A stretch of DNA of 64,000 nt, from assembly GCF_015082335.1 (NCBI RefSeq), contig NZ_BLRL01000001.1:1-64000 (forward strand), given 5' to 3'. Positions within the stretch are counted from its first letter, which is position 1. Every line of letters begins with the position of its first letter. The position numbers and the translations under genes are program-made. The notes beneath the pieces are model-generated. The model did no database searches. It saw only the letters and a program-made list of their open reading frames with translations, and was not told the DNA's origin. The DNA is from Moritella sp. F3 (GTDB taxonomy: Bacteria > Pseudomonadota > Gammaproteobacteria > Enterobacterales > Moritellaceae). This document shows, one piece after another, positions 54,135 to 61,396 of this stretch.

Positions 54135-54517
54135 GTCATTTTAATTTAACCGCATTAACGCTGCCATTGACCACCAACGACGGTTTAATTCATGCCGTTC
54201 TTCAAAGTGTGTTGAATCATGCTTTATCGACCGGAAATGACCGTGCCCGGATGGAAAATACTGAGCGTGGTGGTTGCTGGAGTGATGAATTTATCAATGG
54301 TGTTGGTTCGCGTGATTGGACATTGAAGCGTGAGAAATTAACAGAGCAAACAATGAAACGAGCAACACTATTTTATGAAGATGCGCTTGCCTGGTTAGTG
54401 AATGAAAAACACGTTCAAGCCGTCACTATTGATGTTTTCAAATCCTCCCCGACAATGCTAAGTCGTAAAGTGATATTAACCTTAAATAATGGCGTAAAAC
54501 TGGAGATAACCCCGTGA
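54131..54517 (+). CDS. Mu gp46-like baseplate wedge protein
   Basis: This 128-residue protein fits the phage GP46 family, the Mu counterpart of gp25/W wedge proteins. Typical features are RGGCWSDEFINGVGSRDWTLKR split as RGGCWSDE and GSRDWTLKREK (about residues 45-70). It is packed between the small gene and the gpJ-like gene with four-base overlaps on both sides. Confidence 0.85.
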   Translation: MSHFNLTALTLPLTTNDGLIHAVLQSVLNHALSTGNDRARMENTERGGCWSDEFINGVGSRDWTLKREKLTEQTMKRATLFYEDALAWLVNEKHVQAVTIDVFKSSPTMLSRKVILTLNNGVKLEITP

Positions 54518-55566
54518 GCACACAACGCAGTTTAAAAACATTAGTTGATAGAGCCACATCAACACTCATTGCCAAAACAGGGCAGCACAACCCTGCTATT
54601 GATGCCATTGCGTGTGCGATAGCGGGTGTCAGTTATGGTCAGTATGGTTACCAGGACCAGTTATTTAGAGAATTGCATCCTGAAACAGCATCAGAACCGT
54701 GGTTATACCTTCACGCTAAACGTCATAAAACTGAACGCCAACTGCCTGACTTTGCAAAAGGTTTTGTGCAGTTAGAGCAATTGGGTGAAGCCGTTGAAGT
54801 CATCCAGGGCACATTGTTCGTTGATATCACGAACCGTAAATATGAAACCCTCAATACACAATTTAGCGATGAAGATATTGCTGTTATCGCATTAGTTGCA
54901 GGCGTACCAGGTAATTTACCCAATGGTGTTGTACTGACTTTATCAAAAGGTATTAGCGGTATTAATCCTGATAACGTGCTTTGCCTTGGATTTGATGGTG
55001 GTACTGATATTGAAGAATTAGAACACTGGCGTCAACGTGTATGCACGGCGTTCAATCAGAGTGAAGAGGTCGGCAAGCGAGAAGATTATGTTAGTTGGGC
55101 GTTGTCGGCGCATGCCGATGTTGATTTTGCATGGGCATTAGATAACACACCCAAGCTTGGCATGGTGGAAATATTTATAGGCACTCGGCAGAATGATCCC
55201 ATCTTGTCCCAAAGTGTGGTCGACACGGTGCAAGCGTACATTGAGACTGTGCGTTTAGCCGGTTGTCATGCAACCGTTACGTTACCCGTGCAAAAGCCGG
55301 TGGATATTGAGATCCAAAATGTACAAGATGAGTATATTCGCGCGGACATTGTTATTGCGTTAGAGGCACTATTTAAACGCAAAATGGGTGAACGTGATGA
55401 ATCCACGATACCGCCAAAACCCATATCACTTTCTCCGACTGAAATTGTCATCGCTATTGCGCCTATCACCAGTAATTACATAGTAAAACAGCCTGTTGAA
55501 GAACAATTTATCTCAAACAGTGAGGTTCATACAATGGGAGGTCTCACGTGGACACCTCAGAACTAA
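54514..55566 (+). CDS. Baseplate J-like protein (Mu gp47)
   Basis: This 350-residue protein is the main wedge protein of the baseplate. It has the Baseplate_J pattern: an N-terminal helix region, the beta part with VIQGTLFVDITNRKYETLN (about 89-107), and the segment GGTDIEELEHWRQRV (about 160-175) which is conserved in J-like proteins. It ends in the start of the gp48-like gene (19-base overlap). It fixes the fibre attachment sites on the baseplate. Confidence 0.9.
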   Translation: MSTQRSLKTLVDRATSTLIAKTGQHNPAIDAIACAIAGVSYGQYGYQDQLFRELHPETASEPWLYLHAKRHKTERQLPDFAKGFVQLEQLGEAVEVIQGTLFVDITNRKYETLNTQFSDEDIAVIALVAGVPGNLPNGVVLTLSKGISGINPDNVLCLGFDGGTDIEELEHWRQRVCTAFNQSEEVGKREDYVSWALSAHADVDFAWALDNTPKLGMVEIFIGTRQNDPILSQSVVDTVQAYIETVRLAGCHATVTLPVQKPVDIEIQNVQDEYIRADIVIALEALFKRKMGERDESTIPPKPISLSPTEIVIAIAPITSNYIVKQPVEEQFISNSEVHTMGGLTWTPQN

Positions 55567-56105
55567 TCATTGAATACAGCGCCGCTGATTTTACGTTGGC
55601 GTTGCGTCAATTATTACCTCAAGGTCATTATTGGCAAGATGCAGACAATATGGAATTGTCCGCACTCATTGCAGGTATGGGCGCCGATTTTAAAATGACC
55701 CACGATGAAATTCAGCTTGCATTACTCACTGAAAATGACAGTAATTTGTTCGGGTGGCGTTTAGCTGATTATCAAACATTAATGGCTGACTATGCGATTG
55801 TTGGAAAAGTGAATGACAGTTCATCGACGCCCAATATTATTTCAATATATTTAGACCCGAGCCAGCCTTATAAAAAAATGATGGCGGGGTTTGACGCCGT
55901 TCGCTTGCCACACACGCAATTTCATTGGGTTTTAAATGCACTTGAAAGTGTTGATGATTTGGTGGTGCGAGTAGGTGGCTATCAAAAGCATATTTATCAT
56001 ATGCGCATAGGCCCTAAAGCGTCGCAAAATGTCGTTAATAGTTTTGCTAATACGGCTCCTTATGTCACGACATTTGAAACATACGAGATAACAATCAATG
56101 AATAA
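55548..56105 (+). CDS. Mu gp48-like tail protein (DUF2313)
   Basis: This 185-residue protein fits the YmfQ/DUF2313 family, the Mu gp48-type baseplate protein between J and fibre (P2 I-like position). The segment LLPQGHYWQDAD (about 22-33) is typical. The start codon is GTG, eight bases after GGGAGGT. It overlaps the fibre gene by eight bases. Confidence 0.85.
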   Translation: MDTSELIIEYSAADFTLALRQLLPQGHYWQDADNMELSALIAGMGADFKMTHDEIQLALLTENDSNLFGWRLADYQTLMADYAIVGKVNDSSSTPNIISIYLDPSQPYKKMMAGFDAVRLPHTQFHWVLNALESVDDLVVRVGGYQKHIYHMRIGPKASQNVVNSFANTAPYVTTFETYEITINE

Positions 56106-56970
56106 TACAAACTCAAGTCAGCGCGGTGTGCTTACTGACATAGGTGAACAGAAAATCAATTCACATATAGCAGCAGGAACAAAATTAAGCATCACCCATT
56201 TTGTGTTCGGTGACGGCAACGGTCAAGCAGTGAGTCCGAATAAAGCAGGGTTATCGCTAACGAATGAAGTCGGTCGGGAATCGATAACCGAAACTACGCC
56301 TAACGTCCTTTCAGGCGGAATTTTTATGTCGTCTGATATGGCTGGTAAATATAATGGGCAATGGATAAGAGAAGTTGGATTAGTTGATTTGGAAGGTGAT
56401 TTAATCGTCTGGTGCTCTTATTCGCCGACGATTATTGATTTATTAACTTCTCGTAAGATGATTATAAACATTCCTATTTTGTCGAGTGATACGGTATCTA
56501 TCACTATAGATACAACTAAAAAGTTTGTATCTCAGGATGAGTTAAATGCACTAAGGAATGAATTATTAGGACTCATGCTAACTCAAGACTTTTCACATTA
56601 TGCAGCGCAACTAGCCGATTTTGAAAATGACATTTATGCCACTTTACCGGTCAGTATCATGGCGATGATTCCTGCAGGTTTAATGCAGGGAATATGCGAC
56701 GAGACAGATTATCCACTATTTACCCCGCGCGATGGTATTAACTACGTGCTGTCAATTCAAACATATTATAACGATGTTGGTTTTGAACAAACAATCACAA
56801 TCATTGAGCAATCGGATAATAAGCTCGATGTTAACTTAACATTTAAACGAAGTGGCCGAGATTTTTCCGATGCAGTTCAATGGGATTCAATGCTTGGATT
56901 GCCACCAAACAAAGATTTAATCGTTAATACGCTGCGTTTCAGAACTGACGTTTACGCAATCGACATGTAA
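56098..56970 (+). CDS. Tail fibre protein, DUF3751-type N-terminus (first copy)
   Basis: This 290-residue protein has the N-terminal phage tail-fibre domain (DUF3751): RGVLTDIGEQKINSHIAAGTK and the GQWIREVGLVD segment (about residues 85-97) typical for attachment to the baseplate. It ends about residue 290 without a collar or HxH tip. A second protein with the same N-terminal design is encoded at 58331, so the phage has two baseplate-attached fibres or a fibre and a connector. Confidence 0.82.
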   Translation: MNNTNSSQRGVLTDIGEQKINSHIAAGTKLSITHFVFGDGNGQAVSPNKAGLSLTNEVGRESITETTPNVLSGGIFMSSDMAGKYNGQWIREVGLVDLEGDLIVWCSYSPTIIDLLTSRKMIINIPILSSDTVSITIDTTKKFVSQDELNALRNELLGLMLTQDFSHYAAQLADFENDIYATLPVSIMAMIPAGLMQGICDETDYPLFTPRDGINYVLSIQTYYNDVGFEQTITIIEQSDNKLDVNLTFKRSGRDFSDAVQWDSMLGLPPNKDLIVNTLRFRTDVYAIDM

Positions 56971-56979
56971 GGACATCAT

Positions 56980-58014
56980 ATGCCATTAATATTCACCGGA
57001 TTTGAAGAAGTTAACCCGTCTTTATCTATCCCGTCACAAATACTAGAGCTTGAACTCATCAATACACCGTCAATTTCAGTCGTTGCGGGGCGAAATAATG
57101 AAGGTCAGGCGTTGAGAACAACGAACGGGTCGTATATCCAATGTCGTTTACCGACGCAATCGTCAAAACGAGCCGTTGAAATTGGTGCCGCGTTTAAATA
57201 CACAAATGAAACGAGTAATAATGTATTGATACAAGTCTGCCATGCAACAGAACCTACATTGAGTACGGATCATGAGGCGCAACCTTCCGCACATGTTGCC
57301 GTTATTTACATCAAAGATGGATATCTATGTGTGGCTTATAAAGGCAGTAACAAGCAGCTTATAAAATTAACAGAAAATGAATACACATATGTTGAAATTA
57401 GATTTTACTTTTGCAAATACGCAGATGTATACGCGATCTCTTCTGCGATTTTTGTAAACGGTTTAAATGTGTTGGACATGGGCCGTATTGAATCGAGTTC
57501 AAGTATATATGATACCGTCGTATATTTTGCGGCTGCATCAGGGGATATGCAGATTGATATTGATCATCTTTACATGTTTACCGATGACTCGAATCTTAAA
57601 AACCAGTATTTGCCTATTCTAGCGTCGGGTAAAATATCCACATTGGCATTATCTACAGTCAGTAATACGTTTGCTGTCACTGAAAATAATACTGATGTAG
57701 CGCTAGCGTTATCAGATAATAGTGATGATACATACATTAGTAGCACGCTACCGGCTGATGCGGTGCTTAGTGTAAATGATAGCAATATATCCAATGTTTA
57801 CGCGCTTAAAATGGCAACCCGAGGTAAATCGGAAACGACAGGCGTCACAGTGCTGTCTCTTGAAGACAGCAACGGCAAAGATATATTGAGAGAGAATGCT
57901 GTTGCATTTACTCGGGGTTTATCGAGCTACTCATTTCCTGCAGAAGTATCAACAAATTCAAAAACAACAGCCGATAAAATCAATTCAGGTGCGTTGTTAA
58001 GGATTAAGACGTAA
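56980..58014 (+). CDS. Probable tail fibre-associated protein with lectin-like beta domain
   Basis: This 344-residue, beta-rich protein has an N-terminal part (about 1-205) that looks like a concanavalin/LamG-type jelly roll: FTGFEEV at the start, then alternating strands up to DIDHLYMFTDD. The C-terminal part (about 210-344) is low in complexity and rich in Ser, Thr and Asp. It has AAGGA upstream and lies between two fibre genes. Binding of a surface sugar is a reasonable guess but the fold assignment is by eye only. Confidence 0.6.
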   Translation: MPLIFTGFEEVNPSLSIPSQILELELINTPSISVVAGRNNEGQALRTTNGSYIQCRLPTQSSKRAVEIGAAFKYTNETSNNVLIQVCHATEPTLSTDHEAQPSAHVAVIYIKDGYLCVAYKGSNKQLIKLTENEYTYVEIRFYFCKYADVYAISSAIFVNGLNVLDMGRIESSSSIYDTVVYFAAASGDMQIDIDHLYMFTDDSNLKNQYLPILASGKISTLALSTVSNTFAVTENNTDVALALSDNSDDTYISSTLPADAVLSVNDSNISNVYALKMATRGKSETTGVTVLSLEDSNGKDILRENAVAFTRGLSSYSFPAEVSTNSKTTADKINSGALLRIKT

Positions 58015-58334
58015 TGACACATATTACAGCGACTAACATCGATATGTTGAGTCGAGAAAGTGGTGCGCACATCACCGAAGTAAACGTTGATGTGTTGACT
58101 CGAGAAAGTGGTGCGCACATCAACGCAGTAAATGTTGATATGTTGACTAGAGAAAGTGGTGCGCATATCAGCGCAGTAAACGTTGATCTATTACACATGC
58201 AATTATTACCGTCTGTGCGTATTGCTGCTATTTATTTCAATACTGGCAATGTGTCATTACGCGAAATTTTTGATAAGCAAAATTCAGCAAGTTTTATGGC
58301 ATTAGTTAATCGTGAAAATGGGGTTGTAACATGA
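58014..58334 (+). CDS. Small fibre-module protein with three 16-residue repeats
   Basis: This 106-residue protein carries three copies of a 16-residue unit of the type VDMLTRESGAHINAVN (residues 9-24, 25-40 and 41-56), then a unique C-terminus with SVRIAAIYFNTGNVS. It overlaps the genes on both sides. Repeats of this type with alternating beta and polar residues recall fibre shafts or chaperones. No known family is recognised. Confidence 0.7.
   Translation: MTHITATNIDMLSRESGAHITEVNVDVLTRESGAHINAVNVDMLTRESGAHISAVNVDLLHMQLLPSVRIAAIYFNTGNVSLREIFDKQNSASFMALVNRENGVVT
58038..58181 (+). repeat. Three tandem 48-bp repeats inside the small fibre-module gene
   Basis: Units 58038-58085, 58086-58133 and 58134-58181 share most bases (core GAGAAAGTGGTGCGCA in each) and code for 16 residues each. 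The differences are mostly silent or conservative, so the array is maintained at protein level but less homogeneous than the 15-bp repeat at 41461. Confidence 0.92.
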
Positions 58335-59269
58335 GTGAAGTAAAGCATTACACAATCGTGACAACTCGCGGTCTTGAAAAAATACAATCGAAGTACCAAA
58401 ATAATGAAACGGTCAATTTAACGCACATGGGATTTGGTGGTACAAATCAATACACGGCGCCGGATGAGTCTGCGATTGCCGTTCCCAATCAATGGGCTAA
58501 AATCCCACTTGAGCGCCACCCTGACACGGGGTTTATAGGTGGTGGTGCAACGATTACGAATCAAGACGAGTACAAAGGACAATGGATAGCTAACGTTGGT
58601 ATTTATGATGAAGATGATGAGCTTATTATTATTTCAGCGACGCCGCTTATTGAAATGTCATTAGATAGTTCTGTTGTTGCATCATATCCAATTGATATTT
58701 TTACGGTCTTAGATAATACAGTAAATGTCATTGTCGTTACGGATACATCTATCACGCATCCCACACATGATGAATTAAATGTGGCAATAAATGAAGTGAA
58801 AGAAAACACATTATTCGTTGTTGAACGATTATTTCCTGTCGGGCACGTACACATTACGGTTAATGAAGCTAACCCTGCTACTTATGGCTATCCGGGGCTG
58901 TGGGAGATGCAAGGTGCAGATATGACGCTATTAACAACACGAACAGCGTCCGACGTTAATCAGGTGCTCGGTACAAATACGCCATCAGTGCCGCTATTGC
59001 AACATAGCCACACAGCTCAATTTAGTGGTGATAGGCTTCCTGAACACTCACATTCACAAGATAATAGAACTGCACTGGTATCACCAAATTCAGGAAACTC
59101 AGACCCAACATCTGGATCGCCATCGGGATCTAGAGGGGGCACTACATCTGGAGAGTCTGGCGGAACACCAACTGGCCACGTGAGTGTATCTAGTGCGGGT
59201 GTTGAAAACGCGACGCTAGATGTGCGTGGTAAGCACTTAACAGTGTATGTCTTTTTGCGTACTGCGTGA
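58331..59269 (+). CDS. Tail fibre protein, DUF3751-type N-terminus with collar-like His tip (second copy)
   Basis: This 312-residue protein has the same N-terminal design as the protein at 56098 (TTRGLEKIQSKYQNN, GQWIANVGIYDEDDE about residues 84-98) and a C-terminal receptor-binding region: LWEMQGADMTLL, QHSHTAQF, EHSHSQ, then a Gly/Ser-rich loop and a final KHLTVYVFLRTA. The paired HxH motifs are typical of metal-binding tail collar or needle tips. It is the likely receptor-binding protein. A strong terminator follows. Confidence 0.85.
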   Translation: MSEVKHYTIVTTRGLEKIQSKYQNNETVNLTHMGFGGTNQYTAPDESAIAVPNQWAKIPLERHPDTGFIGGGATITNQDEYKGQWIANVGIYDEDDELIIISATPLIEMSLDSSVVASYPIDIFTVLDNTVNVIVVTDTSITHPTHDELNVAINEVKENTLFVVERLFPVGHVHITVNEANPATYGYPGLWEMQGADMTLLTTRTASDVNQVLGTNTPSVPLLQHSHTAQFSGDRLPEHSHSQDNRTALVSPNSGNSDPTSGSPSGSRGGTTSGESGGTPTGHVSVSSAGVENATLDVRGKHLTVYVFLRTA

Positions 59270-59297
59270 TGATATTAACTCCTATTTAATATTAACG

Positions 59298-59322
59298 AAA
59301 CCCAGCATTTACGCTGGGTTTT
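59298..59322 (+). terminator. Intrinsic terminator of the baseplate-fibre operon
   Basis: AAACCCAGC pairs perfectly with GCTGGGTTT around six bases and is followed by T. It starts 29 bases past the fibre stop and isolates the lysis genes as a separate unit. Confidence 0.88.
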
Positions 59323-59342
59323 CTACATCTACATTATAGAAA
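59320..59342. promoter_or_regulatory. Candidate late-activator (Ogr) site before the lysis genes
   Basis: TTTCTA-N11-TAGAAA is a perfect six-base dyad. The identical arrangement, with further shared bases between and beyond the arms, lies upstream of capsid gene O at 63208. A -10-like TACACT at 59375 would put transcription start about 55 bases after the dyad centre, the distance known for Ogr sites in P2. The assignment is an inference. Confidence 0.5.
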
Positions 59343-59409
59343 CTGCATAAATATCAACATCTATCTTCGCGCGATACACTAAAAATCAAATGAGCAGATA
59401 GAGAATGCC

Positions 59410-59643
59410 ATGCCAGGAGAAGACATTGCGCGTATCGATGCAACGATGAGTAATCTTGTCGACTTGACGCGTGAGCAGAACATCACACTAAATAAAATGT
59501 TAGTCATGCAAACCACGACAAGCACTAATCAAATGGCTGATTCAAAGCGCATTGATAAACTTGAATCTGATAGAACGTGGGGTGCAAGGCTGATTATCGG
59601 CGCATTAATTAGCGCTGCAATAATTGCTTTCAAGGTAGGATAA
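59410..59643 (+). CDS. XhlA-like small membrane protein of the lysis cassette
   Basis: This 77-residue protein has an N-terminal helical, coiled-coil-like part (about 1-52) and one C-terminal transmembrane helix (about 58-76), the layout of XhlA/haemolysin-type accessory lysis proteins. It is the first gene of the lysis unit, just two bases ahead of the endolysin gene. It could be a holin partner or antiholin. Confidence 0.6.
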   Translation: MPGEDIARIDATMSNLVDLTREQNITLNKMLVMQTTTSTNQMADSKRIDKLESDRTWGARLIIGALISAAIIAFKVG

Positions 59644-59644
59644 G

Positions 59645-60031
59645 ATGAATAAATTTAGTAAAAATAGCGCGACACGATTAGCGACTTGCCACCCTGATTT
59701 ACGGCGTGTATTTACCAAAGTACTTCAGGTTTTCGATTGCTCAATTCTTTGTGGTCATCGTAGCGAAGAAGAACAAAACGCACTACCAGATGATAAAACC
59801 CAAGTTAAGTTTCCTGACAGTATGCATAACTCATTACCGAGTAAAGCCGTTGATGTTGCACCATATCCGATCGATTGGGATGACCGAGAGCGCCTTAGTT
59901 ACTTTGCAGGCATTGTGATTGGCGTTGGTGCTTCAATGGGCGTTGCTATTCGCTGGGGCGGTGATTGGGATAAAGATAATGAACTCAACGATAATAACTT
60001 TGATGACTTGGTCCACTTTGAACTTATTTAA
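59645..60031 (+). CDS. Phage endolysin, M15 peptidase family
   Basis: This 128-residue enzyme should cleave the peptide stems of peptidoglycan (L-alanyl-D-glutamate or D-Ala-D-Ala peptidase type, as in T5 endolysin). The zinc and catalytic motif is present: SMHNSLPSKAVDVAPYP (His ... Asp, about residues 59-75), and VHFEL at the C-terminus supplies the last ligand. There is no signal peptide, so a holin is needed; two candidate membrane proteins flank it. Confidence 0.88.
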   Translation: MNKFSKNSATRLATCHPDLRRVFTKVLQVFDCSILCGHRSEEEQNALPDDKTQVKFPDSMHNSLPSKAVDVAPYPIDWDDRERLSYFAGIVIGVGASMGVAIRWGGDWDKDNELNDNNFDDLVHFELI

Positions 60032-60045
60032 GCTTAAGAGGCGTT

Positions 60046-60390
60046 ATGATGGGAATATTTAGTAAGATTTTCGGTACTGACTCCGCTATTCAATCGGGCT
60101 TAGATATGATTGCCAATGCCGGTGACGCCATTGTGTTTACCGATGAAGAAAAAGCACAGCAAAAAGTAACATTGCTCAAAGCGTATGAGCCATTTAAATT
60201 GATCCAACGTTTTATTGTGATGGTGTTTTGTGTGCCCTACGTGAGTTTGCACGTTGTGGTGATTGTAGGCCAATTACTTGGCATGAACTGGGGCGATATA
60301 AGCATCATGATTAATGATGCTTTTGGTTATCCAGTGCTTGCGGCTGTTGGCTTATACCTTACCGGAGGCGTAATACCCAGTCGTAAATAA
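60046..60390 (+). CDS. Holin-like membrane protein
   Basis: This 114-residue protein has an N-terminal soluble part (about 1-48) and two transmembrane helices (about 53-78 and 92-110). Proteins of this type, with EKAQQKVTLLKAYEPFKLIQRFI, are often annotated as 3TM phage holins in marine gammaproteobacterial phages. Position directly after the endolysin supports this. Either of two adjacent ATG codons may be the start. It converges with Q. Confidence 0.65.
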   Translation: MMGIFSKIFGTDSAIQSGLDMIANAGDAIVFTDEEKAQQKVTLLKAYEPFKLIQRFIVMVFCVPYVSLHVVVIVGQLLGMNWGDISIMINDAFGYPVLAAVGLYLTGGVIPSRK

Positions 60391-60413
60391 TTCACGAAAG
60401 GGGATTGATGAGC

Positions 60414-61385
60414 TTATACAGCCACCGGCTCTAAGCTCACATAATCATTGATCGTCACAACCTCTATGCCCACAAAATCATTCAACTCACAGACCGATTC
60501 AAGCAGTGGCACTAATTCATTTTTGTAAAAGATACGGTCTACTTTATTCAAATCATTACTGGTACTAAACCCTTCACGTGCAATGCTCATTAAATCTAAC
60601 GGAATGCGGTGACTGGCAAGTACATCATTGGTTGTCATACTCTTGATGTCTTTGAATGCATCTTTCGCTTCAACCTGACCAATTGGCGTGAGTTCGGGTG
60701 CTTTACCATCCTTACCTTTACCGTTAATGAATAAGTTTTTAAACGCGCCTAAGCCTGCTTGTTGCTTTAACTTATTCTGAATAGCCTCTTCTTGCGCATC
60801 TGTTATGTTCGGGTCGTTCATATAAAGCAAATAACCGGCATGCGCACCATTGAGGTAATACTTACGGCGAAACAGTGTTGCATCTTCATTAAGCCAGACT
60901 GAGCTTAATGCGGCAATGTGTTGCGGCATACCGTATATTTCTTGGCAAATATCATATTCAGACAAATGAAATACTTGTCTCGCCTTGTAATCTATTCTGC
61001 CATCATCATTGAACTCATTTGGTTTGTAAGTGTAAAGACCAATGGTTGCTTGCGCGCGCATATACAGCGCGGGTAAATGTTTGATGCAAACAACATCCCC
61101 CAGAGCATTTCTAATGACGGATAAATAGCTATTACCAAACGTCAAAAAGTCATACAAAAAACGCTTAAAATCAGGTTTACTCAATAATGATGATAGCGTG
61201 ACAGAACTCGCGGCCATGTTACGTTTTACATATAAGGCAGAGCCATGCATCGAATTGGCGCGGTTTGCTTTAGCTAATGTATCTAAAGGGATCGGCGGCT
61301 CATATAAGCCATCAACTAAAGCGACTTCCATATAGCTGAGAATATCACTGGCCATTACGCTTTGTGGTGTATCAAAAGTTATCAA
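60414..61385 (-). CDS. Q: Phage portal protein, P2 gpQ family
   Basis: This 323-residue protein forms the dodecameric portal through which DNA enters the capsid. Family features are ANRANSMHGSALYVKRN (about residues 39-55), FLTFGNSYLSVIRN (about 87-100), the VFHLSEYD segment, and the C-terminal DIKSMTTNDVLASHRIPLDL (about 247-266). It is 12 bases downstream of the terminase gene on the same strand, as in P2. It ends facing the holin-like gene with only 23 bases in between, leaving no room for a cos site there. Confidence 0.93.
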   Translation of the reverse strand: MITFDTPQSVMASDILSYMEVALVDGLYEPPIPLDTLAKANRANSMHGSALYVKRNMAASSVTLSSLLSKPDFKRFLYDFLTFGNSYLSVIRNALGDVVCIKHLPALYMRAQATIGLYTYKPNEFNDDGRIDYKARQVFHLSEYDICQEIYGMPQHIAALSSVWLNEDATLFRRKYYLNGAHAGYLLYMNDPNITDAQEEAIQNKLKQQAGLGAFKNLFINGKGKDGKAPELTPIGQVEAKDAFKDIKSMTTNDVLASHRIPLDLMSIAREGFSTSNDLNKVDRIFYKNELVPLLESVCELNDFVGIEVVTINDYVSLEPVAV

Positions 61386-61396
61386 AATAGTCTCTC

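Noticed and set aside
60391..60413. cos site between holin and Q, by analogy with P2
   Set aside because: Only 23 bases separate the two stop codons and they hold no G-rich core or repeats; the region at 51.18 kb fits far better.
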